This document shows positions 36,601-45,524 of a stretch of DNA of 64,000 nt, piece after piece. Source of the stretch: Nesterenkonia sp. Act20. GTDB lineage: Bacteria; Actinomycetota; Actinomycetes; Actinomycetales; Micrococcaceae. Position numbers and translations under genes: made by a program. Within the stretch, counting starts at the first letter, position 1, and each line of letters begins with the position of its first letter. The notes beneath the pieces are model-generated. The model saw only the letters and a list, made by a program, of their open reading frames with translations, had not been told where the DNA came from and did not search any database. Location: assembly GCF_019173455.1 (NCBI RefSeq), contig NZ_JADPQH010000001.1, positions 1,394,391 through 1,458,390 of the forward strand, in the 5' to 3' direction.

Positions 36601-37154
36601 TCGTCTCGGCGCAGCAGCTCCACAGTGTCCTGCAGATGCTTGTCCGCCTCGGCCTCGCCGAGCACCGCCTCACCGAGCAGATTGATGTTCAGCCGGTGGC
36701 CGTCCTGCTTGATCGTGGCGACGGCCTTGCCGAAGGGCTTGTCACGAGCGTCGACGACCATGTGCCCGACCATCGAGCGCATGCGAGCGCGCGCCGCCGG
36801 GACGACGACGTCGGGAAGCACCTTCGCCAGCGCGCTGCCGGTGCGGATCTGCGCCCGGTCCAGCGCCGAGAGTGTATCGGGCGCCAGTTCACCGAGTTCA
36901 GCCAGCGCCGAGGCGGCGGCCTTGGTGTCCTCAGTGCGGATGACCCGGTCGACGAACCCGACCGTGAAGTCAAGACCATTGGGGTGCGACAGCACGGCGG
37001 AGAGCCGCTGGGCCGACTTGTCAGCCGCAGCGTGATTCTTGCTCGGCTTCTTCGCACCCGCTTCTTTTGCTGTGCTGGGCTGCAGCCAGCGGGTGACCTT
37101 GCTGATGGCCGCCTCGGCGATCTCGGTGAGCTCGGTGGTGTTCACAGTGGACAT
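33561..37154 (-). CDS. putA: bifunctional proline dehydrogenase / L-glutamate-gamma-semialdehyde dehydrogenase
   Basis: A 1197-residue PutA oxidising proline to glutamate. The N-terminal PRODH barrel (about 100-480) has YVSIKVSSIASQ, FINLDMEEYRDLNLT, GIVLQAYLPDA and IKIRLVKGAN. The P5C/aldehyde dehydrogenase domain (about 540-1000) has ITPPWNFPLAIPAGG, VILTGASETAAMF, NAETSGKN and GQKCSAAS with the catalytic Cys. About 180 further residues form the C-terminal part. There is no ribbon-helix-helix DNA-binding domain, so regulation is separate, and the divergent double-HTH gene is the obvious candidate. Proline use suits an osmolyte-handling organism. Confidence 0.95.
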   Translation of the reverse strand: MSTVNTTELTEIAEAAISKVTRWLQPSTAKEAGAKKPSKNHAAADKSAQRLSAVLSHPNGLDFTVGFVDRVIRTEDTKAAASALAELGELAPDTLSALDRAQIRTGSALAKVLPDVVVPAARARMRSMVGHMVVDARDKPFGKAVATIKQDGHRLNINLLGEAVLGEAEADKHLQDTVELLRRDDVDYVSIKVSSIASQISMWGFQATVDYVVERLIPMYQEAAKAPAGSKFINLDMEEYRDLNLTIAVFKTLLSRPELQHYEGGIVLQAYLPDALGAVQELAEFANARVASGGAGIKIRLVKGANLAVEKVHAEIAGWPQVTCDSKEATDANYKLVLHWLLTSENMSGVRIGVAGHNLFDIAFAHLLGAQRGVTEQMEFEMLQGMATEQAEAVSADVGQLLLYVPAVRPAEFDVAISYLVRRLEENAASENFMSGIFELEVDASGRGSEVFEREAKRFRESLQLLEEILDTNGHTAPRPAHVQDRSAETLAAQAAKDAPLPDFINEPDTDPALPANQRWAAEALARAGETGWLEKQSLPEKISGDGIDELVAQARAAGEKWAARPAVERARILYRAADILASRRGHLVSIAAAEVGKSVAQTDPEISEAIDFARYYAHSALKIEQVEHATFIPDRLVLITPPWNFPLAIPAGGTFAALAAGAAVIHKPSNHTPHCSMTILEALWEAGVPREVLHGVYPFEGEDGKRLVSHDGVDRVILTGASETAAMFRSWKPQLQINAETSGKNSLVITPSADRDLAVADLVTSAFGHAGQKCSAASLGILVGSVYDSERFRRQLVDAASSMVVDWPSNLSATVGPLTEEPSDKLQRALTSLEPGESWLLEPKQLDDTGLLWSPGIKDGVKPGSFFHLTEVFGPVLGLMDAADLDEAIALQNQVDFGLTGGIHSLEPAEVSDWLSRVQVGNAYVNRGITGAIVQRQSFGGWKQSSVGLGSKAGGPNYVMLFGRWEDDDAGSAGSVTSGSSGAALAPEVRSLLDLAVSSGVVSGADRAWLAAAAADDQHWWTEEFGQPKDHTGLDSEANIFRYLGEDVLLRVGVDASAAQVLRVLLAAQRAGASVEISAEPGLPGKTAKAVELGRRAMDLRVQEESARRFSTELADGAYDRGVGVRMRMVGTLDLKLQQQLAERPEVALLADEVTASGRVELRYWVKEQAVSMTLHRFGNPARDFHRLAQELVQAR

Positions 37155-37223
37155 CGGGGCCTCAATTCACGCGACGCTGCGGCTGCAGCTCTCTGGTAGC
37201 TCGATCTGCTGACTTCAGTGTGG

Positions 37224-37246
37224 GCTGTGGCACAAGGCTCTGGCAC
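37224..37246. promoter_or_regulatory. direct repeat GCTSTGGCAC in the putA/regulator gap
   Basis: GCTGTGGCAC (37224-37233) and GCTCTGGCAC (37237-37246) are spaced 13 bp, in the 118-bp gap between divergent putA and the regulator gene. The position suits an operator, but no known consensus is matched. Confidence 0.35.
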
Positions 37247-37272
37247 GGCGCAGAGGAGATTCTCGGTATCTT

Positions 37273-38844
37273 ATGAGTCAGAAATCAGCGATGATGGCCA
37301 TCATGACCGCTCCCGCCCGTGGCCGCCCCCGCGTCCAGGACATGGCCGATGACATCGTGGCCAGCGTGCTGGCCACCGCCGGGGCTCGGGTGAGCACCCC
37401 GGACTTCTCCACGCGCCGCGTGGCGGAGCTGACCGGGTTGAGCCAGACGCTGGTCAGCCGATCCTTCAGACGGCTCCGCCGCGTCGCGGCCCCGCGCGGC
37501 ACAGAGGCGGCTGGCACTGCTGAACCTGTGGTGCTGTCCGAGGTGAGCGTCCGCTTCCCGCAGATCCGGGTGCGGTTCGACGCGGCGGATGCAGCTGAGG
37601 GGGCTACGCCCGAGGCCCCGCCACCCGGCGGGGCCCGTGCCGGCCGGGCCCGTGCCGCCCGGGCCCGTGCCGGCGGGGCCGATACGGAGCGCCGGGCCAC
37701 CGCCCTGATGGCGGCGCTGCGCGTCTCCGAGGCCGGGACCTGGCGGGTTCGAGGGGCCACGGGGCGGCGGGATGTGGCGGCGGCCCCGAGTGCCGCAATG
37801 ACCACATCGACCTCACGGTCCTCCCCCACCGTGCCGGACTCTCCGGCTTCCCCCACCGCACCGGACTCTCCGGCCTCCCCCATCCCTGCACACGCACCCG
37901 AGGCGCTGTGGGATCCCCGCCAGAAGCAGAGCTGGGAGCAGTTCCTGGACCACGTTGCCGCCCTGCTCTCTCGATGCGAACCCGGCCCGGACACGGTTCC
38001 GGGGGACCTGCTCGATCTCCTCGCACGCCGTGCGGGTCGTGGACTGCACGGCGTGCAATGGCGTCGGACGTCGGAACCGACAGAAATTCGCTTGAATTCT
38101 GACTCAGAAGAGTCGGGTGACCCGGGGCTGATGGAACCCGAGCGTTCTCCGCGAAACACCTGGTTCGCCCAGGTCGAGCTCTCGGTGACCGAACAGATCG
38201 CCATCGCGCTGCGCAAGGAGATCACAAACTCGGGATTCCGTGCTGGCGACAAGCTGTCTCCGGCAGCGCTTGCAGACCGTCTCGGGCTTCGTCGAGCAGT
38301 CGTGCGCAGCGCCATGCTTCGGCTGGTCGATGACGGCCTCCTTGACCTCGACCAGGGCAGCTTCCGCATCCCCGCCGTGACGGGGGCTGACGTGGTGGAT
38401 CTCTACGCCGCCCGGCTCCATGTGGGGATGGTGCTCCTGCGGGCTTGCACGGTGCAGCCCCGGCACAGGCTGCTTCCCGCGAGGCTCGCGCTCGGCGCCG
38501 TTGAGGCTGCGGCATCCCAGGGGACGCGGTCCGATGTCGGCCTCGCGGATCTGCAGTTCCAGCAGGAGCTCGCCGAGGCCTCGGGATTGGGACAATCGGC
38601 ACGCGCCTTCCACGCGCTCACTCTGCGGGTGCGGATGTTCATCGCCGTCCTTCAGCTGGACTACAGCCCAGCGGTGGAACGGATCGTGAGCGACGACCGG
38701 CGGATCCTCTCGGCGGTGCTGGCTGGGGATGCCGAGAGCGCGGTCCGCGCCTGGAGACTCAAGCTGGACAACGCGGTGAGACATATGTCGGCGCTCGCCC
38801 CGGAATCCTTCGATGCGGAGCTCTGGTCGCGGCTGAGTCACTGA
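37273..38844 (+). CDS. double-HTH regulator: N-terminal HTH, GntR winged helix and FCD-like domain
   Basis: A 523-residue protein. Residues about 24-70 form a helix-turn-helix (FSTRRVAELTGLSQTLVSRSFRRLRR). A linker at 110-140 is Ala/Arg/Gly-rich, and 183-205 repeats the unit SPxxPDSPA. A GntR-type winged helix is at about 300-370 (ITNSGFRAGDKLSPAALADRLGLRRAVVRSAMLRLVDDGLL). An all-helical FadR/FCD-like domain covers 372-515. GntR regulators are usually near 230-250 residues, so the first half is an unusual addition. Divergence from putA suggests it controls proline catabolism. Alternative starts at 37291, 37294 and 37303 are possible. Confidence 0.75.
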   Translation: MSQKSAMMAIMTAPARGRPRVQDMADDIVASVLATAGARVSTPDFSTRRVAELTGLSQTLVSRSFRRLRRVAAPRGTEAAGTAEPVVLSEVSVRFPQIRVRFDAADAAEGATPEAPPPGGARAGRARAARARAGGADTERRATALMAALRVSEAGTWRVRGATGRRDVAAAPSAAMTTSTSRSSPTVPDSPASPTAPDSPASPIPAHAPEALWDPRQKQSWEQFLDHVAALLSRCEPGPDTVPGDLLDLLARRAGRGLHGVQWRRTSEPTEIRLNSDSEESGDPGLMEPERSPRNTWFAQVELSVTEQIAIALRKEITNSGFRAGDKLSPAALADRLGLRRAVVRSAMLRLVDDGLLDLDQGSFRIPAVTGADVVDLYAARLHVGMVLLRACTVQPRHRLLPARLALGAVEAAASQGTRSDVGLADLQFQQELAEASGLGQSARAFHALTLRVRMFIAVLQLDYSPAVERIVSDDRRILSAVLAGDAESAVRAWRLKLDNAVRHMSALAPESFDAELWSRLSH

Positions 38845-38858
38845 GAGCGGCGCCGGAT

Positions 38859-39416
38859 TCAACTCTTGACGGCATAGCTCAGCTGAACCATTCCATTGCT
38901 GAATCGGCGTTCATCCAGCAACGAGAGCGTCATCCTCTGGTCCGGCAGCATGCGAAGTCCACCGCCGAGGATGAGCGGACAGACCAACAGGTGGACCTCG
39001 TCCACGAGGCCGTGATGCAGCGCGTGGGCAGCAAGGGTGGGGCCCTCGATCGTCAGGTCCTTGGCGCTCTCCTCCTTGATCCGTTGGACCTCGGAGGGGT
39101 TGAACTCGCGCTCGATCCGGGTGCGGGAGGTCGTGGGTTGGGCGAGCGTCCTCGAGTAGACGATCTTCTCTGCGGCGGTCCAGATCCTGGCGAAATCTGC
39201 CGACCCGGGGGAATCGTCAGCCAATGACGGATCCGTCTCCCAGACGCTCATGAGCTCGTAGATCTTCCGCCCGTACAGGTAGGTGCCGATGTCCCGGGTC
39301 TGGTCATTGATGGACTCCATGACTTCTTCGTCCGGCTCTCCCCATTGAAAATCACCGGCCTCATCGGTGACGTAGCCATCGGCCGAGACAAGCATGAAGA
39401 AGATGAGCTTTCCCAC
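38859..39416 (-). CDS. dihydrofolate-reductase-family protein (RibD C-terminal type)
   Basis: A 185-residue NADPH-reductase-fold protein (PF01872). It has MLVSADGYVTDEAGDFQW, YLYGRKIYELM, DLTIEGPTLAAHALHHGLVDEVHLLVCPLILGGG and a short C-terminus. Such stand-alone proteins are common in actinobacteria, and their substrates are unknown. GTG at 39416 has AGGAGG 5 nt upstream. It ends 14 bp from the convergent regulator gene. Confidence 0.86.
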   Translation of the reverse strand: MGKLIFFMLVSADGYVTDEAGDFQWGEPDEEVMESINDQTRDIGTYLYGRKIYELMSVWETDPSLADDSPGSADFARIWTAAEKIVYSRTLAQPTTSRTRIEREFNPSEVQRIKEESAKDLTIEGPTLAAHALHHGLVDEVHLLVCPLILGGGLRMLPDQRMTLSLLDERRFSNGMVQLSYAVKS

Positions 39417-39504
39417 TGCGACCTCCTGAGAGTTCCTCCTCGATGCGCAGAAGTCTCACACGGTCGACACCCCGGTTGGAAGGCTCGACGCTCCGGCCAC
39501 CTCC

Positions 39505-40296
39505 TCAGCGCACCGGCGACTTCGGGATCATCAGGGGCTTGCCGGTCTCTGGGTCTTCGATGACTCGCGAGTCCACGCCGAACACCTGCTTGATGGTGTC
39601 CTCGGTGCCCACCTCTTCGGCGGTACCCTCGGCCACTATGCGCCCGTCCTTCATCGCCACGATATGTGACGCATAGCGCAGCACCTGATTGATGTCGTGA
39701 AGGACTGCCACGAGGGTGCGCCCCTCGCGCTGAAGCCGTGCGCAGAGTTCGAGGATCTCGATCTGATGGGCGATGTCCAGGTAGGTGGTCGGCTCGTCGA
39801 GCAGCAACAGCGGGGTCTCCTGGGCCAATGCCATGGCGATCCACGCACGCTGCCGCTGTCCGCCGGAGAGGGCGTCGACCTCACGGCTGGCGAGCTGAGT
39901 CAACGCCGTGTTCTCCAGCGCTGTCCGCACCGCGGCTTCATCCTCATTGCCCCAACGCTTGAACATGTGCTGATGCGGGTGCCGACCGCGGGAGACCAGG
40001 TCGAAGACCGTGATCCCGTCGGGAGCGATCGCTGACTGCGGCAGCAGTCCCACAGTGCGGGCGAGCTCTTTGGTGGGCATGTTGAAGATGGACTCGCCAT
40101 CGAGGAGCACCTGGCCGCCGGTGGGTTTGATCAGCCGAGCCAGGCTGCGCAGCAGGGTGGACTTTCCGCAGGCGTTGGGACCCATGATGACGGTGAACGA
40201 CCCATCAGGGATGGTGATGGTGAGGTCCTCTAGAACCTGACGCTCCTCGTAGCCGGAGGTCAGGCTTGCGGCGGAGAGGCGATATTCGTCGGTCAT
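39505..40296 (-). CDS. fecE: ferric-siderophore ABC transporter ATPase
   Basis: A 263-residue ABC ATPase of the FecE/FepC type: Walker A GPNACGKST, Q-loop LLPQSAIAPDGITVFDLVSRGRHPHQHMF (read in two parts), signature LSGGQRQRAWIAMALAQ, Walker B LLLDEPTTYLDIAHQ and the switch His in AVLHDINQ. It probably energises the FecCD permeases at 27.6-29.7 kb, though it lies 10 kb away. ATG 40296 with AAAGGA upstream; a longer frame from 40521 only overlaps the HNH gene. No iron box is seen before it. Confidence 0.9.
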   Translation of the reverse strand: MTDEYRLSAASLTSGYEERQVLEDLTITIPDGSFTVIMGPNACGKSTLLRSLARLIKPTGGQVLLDGESIFNMPTKELARTVGLLPQSAIAPDGITVFDLVSRGRHPHQHMFKRWGNEDEAAVRTALENTALTQLASREVDALSGGQRQRAWIAMALAQETPLLLLDEPTTYLDIAHQIEILELCARLQREGRTLVAVLHDINQVLRYASHIVAMKDGRIVAEGTAEEVGTEDTIKQVFGVDSRVIEDPETGKPLMIPKSPVR

Positions 40297-40333
40297 CGGA
40301 TCCTTTGCAAGGGGGCGCGCTGCTGCGCCAAGT

Positions 40334-41866
40334 TTACGCCGTGGGCAAAGGCTCCCGAACGTCAGGCACCTCCAGCAGACCTGCGGTCTTGAGTCGATGA
40401 TGCTTGCGGCACAGCGCCCAGAGATTGGCGGCCGTGGTCTCTCCTCTCGGCCAGGGGAGCCGATGATCGATGTCGCAATGCTCCGCCGCCACTGTGCAGC
40501 CCGGCGCCTGACACGTTCCATCCCGAAACTCGATCAGCCGACGCAGCACCCGGGGCACGAAGCGACTGTGGTACACCCGTTCCATGACCACCTGCCATAT
40601 GTCGTCAGGAGGTGGGTCTTCGGTCAAGAGATCACCTCGCGGGGGATTCTGGAAGCCGGTGGCCTCGAATGCTCCCGGCACCGGGGTAAATGCCAGCTGG
40701 TGCTGCTGGGCGCCCACGATGCGACGAATCATCTCCGCCGGATACGCGTGGCGGCGGTTTCGGCTCACCGCTGGAGCATCGGAGATCCCCCGGAGGCTTT
40801 CTGCAGTGATCAGCAGACCGATATGGCCGTTGATGGGGATGCCAGAATCCGTGCCTCCGGTGAGCAGCCAGCACGAGAGAAGATCCGCCTCGCGCTGGGC
40901 CTGCGTCCGAGGGTCTCCAGAAGGTCGATTCGTTCCGGCTTCGACACTGTGGCCATTCTCGCCGCCGGCTGTCGGAGACGTCGCGGCGACCGTTCGCGCC
41001 GTTGCGGCGCCGGTTGGCAAGGTCTCGCCGCCGGCCGTGGGGGACGTCTCGAAGGCGGAGGAGGTGCGGCACCCCTGCGTTTGAAGTGACGCCCACACGG
41101 GGGCTGAGTCCGAGACCGTCGCTCCACTCGGCTCCGCCACGTGGCCCAATCCGAGCCAGTCGGTGGCACCCGAGACACGTCCGGAATCTGTCTTCTGGAT
41201 CAGCGGGCGTTCGACGCAGGGGTCATAGGGCACCGCCTGTCGGGGACTCCGGGCTACATCGACCAGGCGGTTCTTGATCGCCTCGGCCGTGAGTGTGGGA
41301 AGCATCGCGTGCAGGATGCTGAGTCCGTCGTCGAGGTGTTCCAGCCAGACTCGGCGCTCGGCATGCCCCAGGTGGCAGCGTCGAGCCTGGTGCTCCGGCT
41401 CCACCCGTGCGACGAAGCGCGAGAGCCATGCATTGAGCTGCGCCGGGCGATGACTCACGGCGTAGGCGGCGGCATCCCGATCCAGCCGTTCCAGACTGAC
41501 CGGCGACTGCAGCTTCTCCGCGGCCGAGACGACCCGGAGCAGCGAACGGACCGAAACGTCCCCGCGCCGCGTGCAGTCCCAGACACCGGGCAGATGCTGG
41601 CGTGCGAATCGCGCCTGCTGGTACTGGCTGAACACATGGCCCTCACCGGCTGCCAGCGCCTCGGCGGCGTTCATGATGGCCGCGGACTCGACGGTGGAAC
41701 GTCCGCGAGCTGTTCGCATGAGATGCGGGTCGATGACCTCGGTCTCACGAAGGAAGGACTCCACATAGTTCACGAGGATCCTCAGCTGCTCAGCCTGCGC
41801 CTGATTCAGCTTCCGCTGTGACTCCCACAGCGACTCCGACATCGGGTCAGTCAGTACTGCCTTCAT
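40334..41866 (-). CDS. DUF222/13E12-family protein with C-terminal HNH endonuclease domain
   Basis: A 510-residue protein. A helical DUF222 region spans about 20-240. A low-complexity linker repeats SPTAGGE, and the C-terminal HNH domain has DGTCQAPGCTVAAEHCDIDH then ANLWALCRKHHRLKT, with zinc-type Cys pairs and the D-H motif. The family is the mycobacterial 13E12 repeat group, of unknown function; it can be multicopy and mobile-like. ATG 41866 lies 6 nt after a TATATT -10 on the minus strand, giving a leaderless mRNA, and a LexA-like box covers that -10. Confidence 0.88.
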   Translation of the reverse strand: MKAVLTDPMSESLWESQRKLNQAQAEQLRILVNYVESFLRETEVIDPHLMRTARGRSTVESAAIMNAAEALAAGEGHVFSQYQQARFARQHLPGVWDCTRRGDVSVRSLLRVVSAAEKLQSPVSLERLDRDAAAYAVSHRPAQLNAWLSRFVARVEPEHQARRCHLGHAERRVWLEHLDDGLSILHAMLPTLTAEAIKNRLVDVARSPRQAVPYDPCVERPLIQKTDSGRVSGATDWLGLGHVAEPSGATVSDSAPVWASLQTQGCRTSSAFETSPTAGGETLPTGAATARTVAATSPTAGGENGHSVEAGTNRPSGDPRTQAQREADLLSCWLLTGGTDSGIPINGHIGLLITAESLRGISDAPAVSRNRRHAYPAEMIRRIVGAQQHQLAFTPVPGAFEATGFQNPPRGDLLTEDPPPDDIWQVVMERVYHSRFVPRVLRRLIEFRDGTCQAPGCTVAAEHCDIDHRLPWPRGETTAANLWALCRKHHRLKTAGLLEVPDVREPLPTA

Positions 41867-41869
41867 GAT

Positions 41870-41885
41870 TCGAATATACCTTCGA
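41870..41885. promoter_or_regulatory. LexA/SOS-like box over the DUF222-HNH promoter
   Basis: TCGAAT-ATAC-CTTCGA. The actinobacterial SOS box is TCGAAC-N4-GTTCGA, matched at 10 of 12 fixed positions. It overlaps the TATATT -10 of the HNH gene (minus strand), which is where a repressor would act. Confidence 0.55.
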
Positions 41886-42040
41886 ATCGAATGAAGCACA
41901 ATAGTCTAGTAGCTGCCTCTTTGATGCCATTTGATGATGTTCGCAACGCTCGCTAGCCTGCTCTCGGGAGGGGCTCCACCCCAGCATCACCACGTAGATC
42001 AGCGCGTCAACCCAGAGAGCACAGCACCACCCGGACTCGC

Positions 42041-42119
42041 CGGGCGAGTGCGGGTGCTCACGGGCGAGTGCGGGTGGTCACCGCCGAGTGCTGGTGGTCA
42101 CCGCCGAGTGCGGTGCTCA
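42041..42119. repeat. four 20-bp tandem repeats over the PhzF-family gene stop
   Basis: Copies lie at 42041-42060, 42061-42080, 42081-42100 and 42101-42119 (19 bp), of the type CGGGCGAGTGCGGGTGCTCA. Each ends in TCA, that is TGA on the minus strand, at 42119, 42100, 42080 and 42060. The first of these is the PhzF-gene stop, and together they cover all three frames. The rest of the gap up to the LexA-like box (41886-42040) shows no gene. Confidence 0.85.
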
Positions 42120-42986
42120 CTCCTCGGGGGCCTCGACCGGGATGTCGATGCTTCCGCTGATGGCCACATGGGTGCGACCGCCGACCCACAGCGCCTCGCC
42201 CTCACCCTCGATATGCACGCGGCCGCGGCGCTGCAGCACCGTGCCCTGACTGCTCACGTAGGGCGGCGACATGCGCCCGGAGTACTCCAGCCACTGTGCC
42301 ACCGAGGCGTTCAGGCTGCCCGTCACGGGGTCCTCGCGCAGCGCCCCGGTGTCATCGGGGAAGAAGGCGCGCAGCTCCAGCGCCGTCTCCGAGCCTTCCG
42401 GCTGGACGCCGACGACGCCGAGGAAGCGGTACTCAGCCTCGGGGATCTTGGTCACGTCCGGGGTCACCGCGAGCACCGTCGCCGCACTGTCGAGCAGCAC
42501 CGCGACCCACCCCGGGCCGTTGTCCACCCACGCCGCATCCACCACCTGGTCCTCGGTGACGCCCAGCGCCTCGGTGAGCATCGTGCGCGCCGCCCGGGTG
42601 ACGGGCCCCGAACGCACCAGGCCCGGAGCGCCGAAGGACAACGTGTCCTCGCCGATATGCACCGGGACCAGCCCCACGCCACACTCCTGGACGACGACGC
42701 CGGCCGATCGCGGCTCGTTCCCGAGATCCAGCCAGGCCCGTGCAGCGCCCAGCGTGGGGTGCCCGGCGAAGGGAAGCTCCGTATCCAGCGCGAAGATGCG
42801 CACTCGATAGTCCGCCTCAGCGGTCGTGGGAGGAAGCAGGAAGACGCACTCAGAAAGGTTGGTCCAGCGCGAGATGGCGCGCATCTGTTCATCGCTCAGG
42901 TCCTGCGCCTCTGCGATGATCGCGACCGGGTTGCCGGTGAATGGCCCGTCACCGAAGACGTCGACCTGGAGGAATGGCTTCAACAT
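42117..42986 (-). CDS. PhzF-family isomerase/epimerase-like protein
   Basis: A 289-residue PhzF-fold protein. It has LQVDVFGDGPFTGNPVAIIAEA, the catalytic-Glu segment NLSECVFLL, ELPFAGHPTLGAARAWL and EDPVTGSLNASVAQWL. PhzF itself isomerises DHHA in phenazine synthesis, but no other phz genes are here, so the substrate is unknown. Its stop codon lies in a 20-bp tandem repeat array. Confidence 0.88.
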   Translation of the reverse strand: MLKPFLQVDVFGDGPFTGNPVAIIAEAQDLSDEQMRAISRWTNLSECVFLLPPTTAEADYRVRIFALDTELPFAGHPTLGAARAWLDLGNEPRSAGVVVQECGVGLVPVHIGEDTLSFGAPGLVRSGPVTRAARTMLTEALGVTEDQVVDAAWVDNGPGWVAVLLDSAATVLAVTPDVTKIPEAEYRFLGVVGVQPEGSETALELRAFFPDDTGALREDPVTGSLNASVAQWLEYSGRMSPPYVSSQGTVLQRRGRVHIEGEGEALWVGGRTHVAISGSIDIPVEAPEE

Positions 42987-43011
42987 GGACCTATCTTAGG
43001 CAGAGTCCTGA

Positions 43012-43051
43012 CCCGGGTCGGGCCGGGCCAGCCCGGGTCGGGCCGACCTGA
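43012..43051. repeat. two-copy 20-bp repeat between copA and the PhzF gene
   Basis: CCCGGGTCGGGCC recurs at 43012 and 43032, period 20, in a G/C-only stretch that continues to about 43080. It lies 3' of copA (stop at 43104) and before the PhzF start. A weaker analogue of the other gene-end repeats. Confidence 0.6.
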
Positions 43052-43103
43052 CCCAGGCCCGGGCGGGGCCCGGCGGGGCACGCTCGCTGCGTCGACCCGC
43101 ATG

Positions 43104-45524
43104 CTACCTGGTGCCGGAGCCGTTGAACCCACGCAGTCGCAGACTGTTGCCCAGCACGGAGAACGAGGACAGCACCATCGCCGCCCCGGCCAGCATCGGA
43201 TTGAGCAGCCCCAGCGCCGCCAGCGGAATGGCAGCGACGTTGTAGCCGAAGGCCCAGAAGAGGTTGGAGCGGATGACTCGAAGCGTCCGGCGGGAGAGCG
43301 CGATGGCATCCGAGACGGCGCGCAGATCCCCGCGCATGAGTGTGATGCCGGCCGCATCGATCGCCACATCCGTTCCCGTGCCCATCGCGATGCCCAGATC
43401 CGCCTGGGCCAGCGCGGCGGCATCGTTGACGCCGTCCCCCACCATCACCACGCTTCGGCCCTGCTCCTGCAACCCTGCGACAGCGGCGACCTTGTCCTGC
43501 GGCAGCGCTTCGGCGATCACCTCGTCGATGCCGACCTCGGCGGCCACCCGCCGCGCGGCACCTGCATTGTCGCCGGTCAGCAGCACCGTGCGCAGGCCCA
43601 TCGCGCCAAGACGCGAGACCGCCTCGGCGGAGGTCTGCTTCACCGCATCGGAGACGATCAACACTCCGGCGAATCGTCCATCCACCGCGACCAGCACCGG
43701 CGTCGATCCATGGGACTCGGATGTCGCGAGCATGGGCTCGACCTCCGCGGGGATCTCAACCCCTCGCTGACGCAGCAGCTCACGGCGTCCCACCACGACA
43801 TTGCGTCCCAGGACCTCGCCGGAGACCCCGTAGCCCTGGTGACTCTGAAACTCGATCACCTCGGGAAGCGTGCCCGAGGTGGAGCCCAGCGACTCACGGG
43901 CAGCATTGGTCACCGCGCGCGCGATCGGGTGCGCGGACGCGGCCTCCAGGGAGCCGGCGAGCCGGAGCAGCTCGGCGTCGTCGTCGTCGGATTCGTCCCA
44001 GGAACGGGCAGAGTGCATCGCGGCGAGCTGCATCGCCCCGGTGGTGACGGTCCCCGTCTTGTCCAGGACCACCGTATCCACCCCGCGCGAGGCCTCGAGC
44101 ACCTCGGGGCCACGGATCAGGATGCCGAGCTGGGCGCCGCGACCGGTGCCCACCAGCAGGGCGGTGGGGGTCGCGAGACCGAGCGCGCAGGGGCAGGCGA
44201 TGATGAGCACTGCTACCGCTGCGGTGAACGCGAATTCGGCCGAGGGTCCGATCAGCAGCCAGGTCAGCAGGGTGAGCAGCGCGATGACCAGGACGATGGG
44301 CACGAAGATTCCGGAGATCCGGTCGGCGAGCCGCTGTACCTCGGCCTTGCCGGACTGGGCCTGCTCGACCAGGCGGGCCATCTGAGCCAGCTGCGTATCG
44401 GCCCCGATCCGAGTGGCGCGGATCCGCAGCCGTCCCGAGGTGTTCGTGGTCGCTCCGGTGACGCGGTCTCCGGCCGCGACCTCCACCGGGACCGACTCGC
44501 CGGTGAGCATCGACATGTCGACCGCGGAGGCCCCGGAGAGGACCGTGCCGTCGGTGGCGATCTTCTCCCCCGGCCGAACCACGAACTCGTCGCCCGCAGC
44601 AAGCTCACGCACCGGGATGAGGACCTCCCCGCCCTCCCGCAGGACCGCGACCTGCTTGGCTCCCAGGTTCAGCAGCGACCGCAGCGCCTGACCTGCACGG
44701 GACTTGGAGCGCTTCTCAAAATACCTGCCGAGCAGGAGGAAGACTGTCACCGCAGTCGCGACTTCGAAGTAGATGTTCTCTGCTCCCGCAGCATGAGCGG
44801 TCTCCGAGAGCCAGGGCGGCTGGGCGAAGAGCACGAACTCATGGCGCAGCTGGGGATCGCCGGCCTGACCGAAGACCATGGCGTAGCCGGACCAGAGCAG
44901 AGCGGCGAGGGTCCCCAGCGAGATGAGCGTATCCATCGTGGCCGCCCCGGACCGTGCATTCAGCGCGGCGGCACGGTGGAATGGCCAGCCGGCCCAGAGC
45001 ACCACCGGCAGGCTCAGCACGAGAGAGACCCAGTTCCACCCGGGGAACTGCAGCGCCGGAATCATCGCCAGCGCGACGACCGGCAGCGTGAAGCCCGCCG
45101 CGACCAGCAGGCGACGGCGCAGCCCAGTCAGATCTCGGTCGGCCGTGCTCGCATTGCCGGCCTCATCATGCGGCGGTGCCGGCACCTGGGCGCTGTATCC
45201 GGTCTTCTCCACCGCGGCGATGAGCTCAGCGATGAGCGCCTCTCGGCCGGCAGCGCGGGTGGTGGCGGTAGTGGCGGCAGAGCTGGCGGCATCGGTGGTT
45301 CCGGTGGTCTCCGCCGGGGTGCGATGGACCGCCGCCTTCTCGGTGGCGTAGTTGACGCTGGCCGTCACACCCTCGAGCTTGTTCAACCGGCGTTCGATGC
45401 GCTGGGCGCAGGCGGCGCAAGTCATCCCACCGATCTCCAGCTCGATGCGCTCAGCGGCAACCGGCGCGGGATCAGCCGGCACCGCTGCGGCAGGGGCGCC
45501 GTGGGCCATGTCTGGCCGAGTCAC
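43104..45524 (-). CDS. copA: copper-exporting P1B-type ATPase
   Basis: An 806-residue Cu(I) P-type ATPase. One N-terminal HMA domain has GMTCAACAQ (Cys36, Cys39). Eight membrane helices follow, with the CPC metal site in [21 protein letters not shown]. The phosphorylation motif is [10 protein letters not shown], the ATP-binding part has SAHPIARAV, and the hinge is [19 protein letters not shown] 45524 overlaps the copZ TGA as GTGA. The CPC site and CsoR control point to Cu(I) export. Confidence 0.95.
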   Translation of the reverse strand: MTRPDMAHGAPAAAVPADPAPVAAERIELEIGGMTCAACAQRIERRLNKLEGVTASVNYATEKAAVHRTPAETTGTTDAASSAATTATTRAAGREALIAELIAAVEKTGYSAQVPAPPHDEAGNASTADRDLTGLRRRLLVAAGFTLPVVALAMIPALQFPGWNWVSLVLSLPVVLWAGWPFHRAAALNARSGAATMDTLISLGTLAALLWSGYAMVFGQAGDPQLRHEFVLFAQPPWLSETAHAAGAENIYFEVATAVTVFLLLGRYFEKRSKSRAGQALRSLLNLGAKQVAVLREGGEVLIPVRELAAGDEFVVRPGEKIATDGTVLSGASAVDMSMLTGESVPVEVAAGDRVTGATTNTSGRLRIRATRIGADTQLAQMARLVEQAQSGKAEVQRLADRISGIFVPIVLVIALLTLLTWLLIGPSAEFAFTAAVAVLIIACPCALGLATPTALLVGTGRGAQLGILIRGPEVLEASRGVDTVVLDKTGTVTTGAMQLAAMHSARSWDESDDDDAELLRLAGSLEAASAHPIARAVTNAARESLGSTSGTLPEVIEFQSHQGYGVSGEVLGRNVVVGRRELLRQRGVEIPAEVEPMLATSESHGSTPVLVAVDGRFAGVLIVSDAVKQTSAEAVSRLGAMGLRTVLLTGDNAGAARRVAAEVGIDEVIAEALPQDKVAAVAGLQEQGRSVVMVGDGVNDAAALAQADLGIAMGTGTDVAIDAAGITLMRGDLRAVSDAIALSRRTLRVIRSNLFWAFGYNVAAIPLAALGLLNPMLAGAAMVLSSFSVLGNSLRLRGFNGSGTR

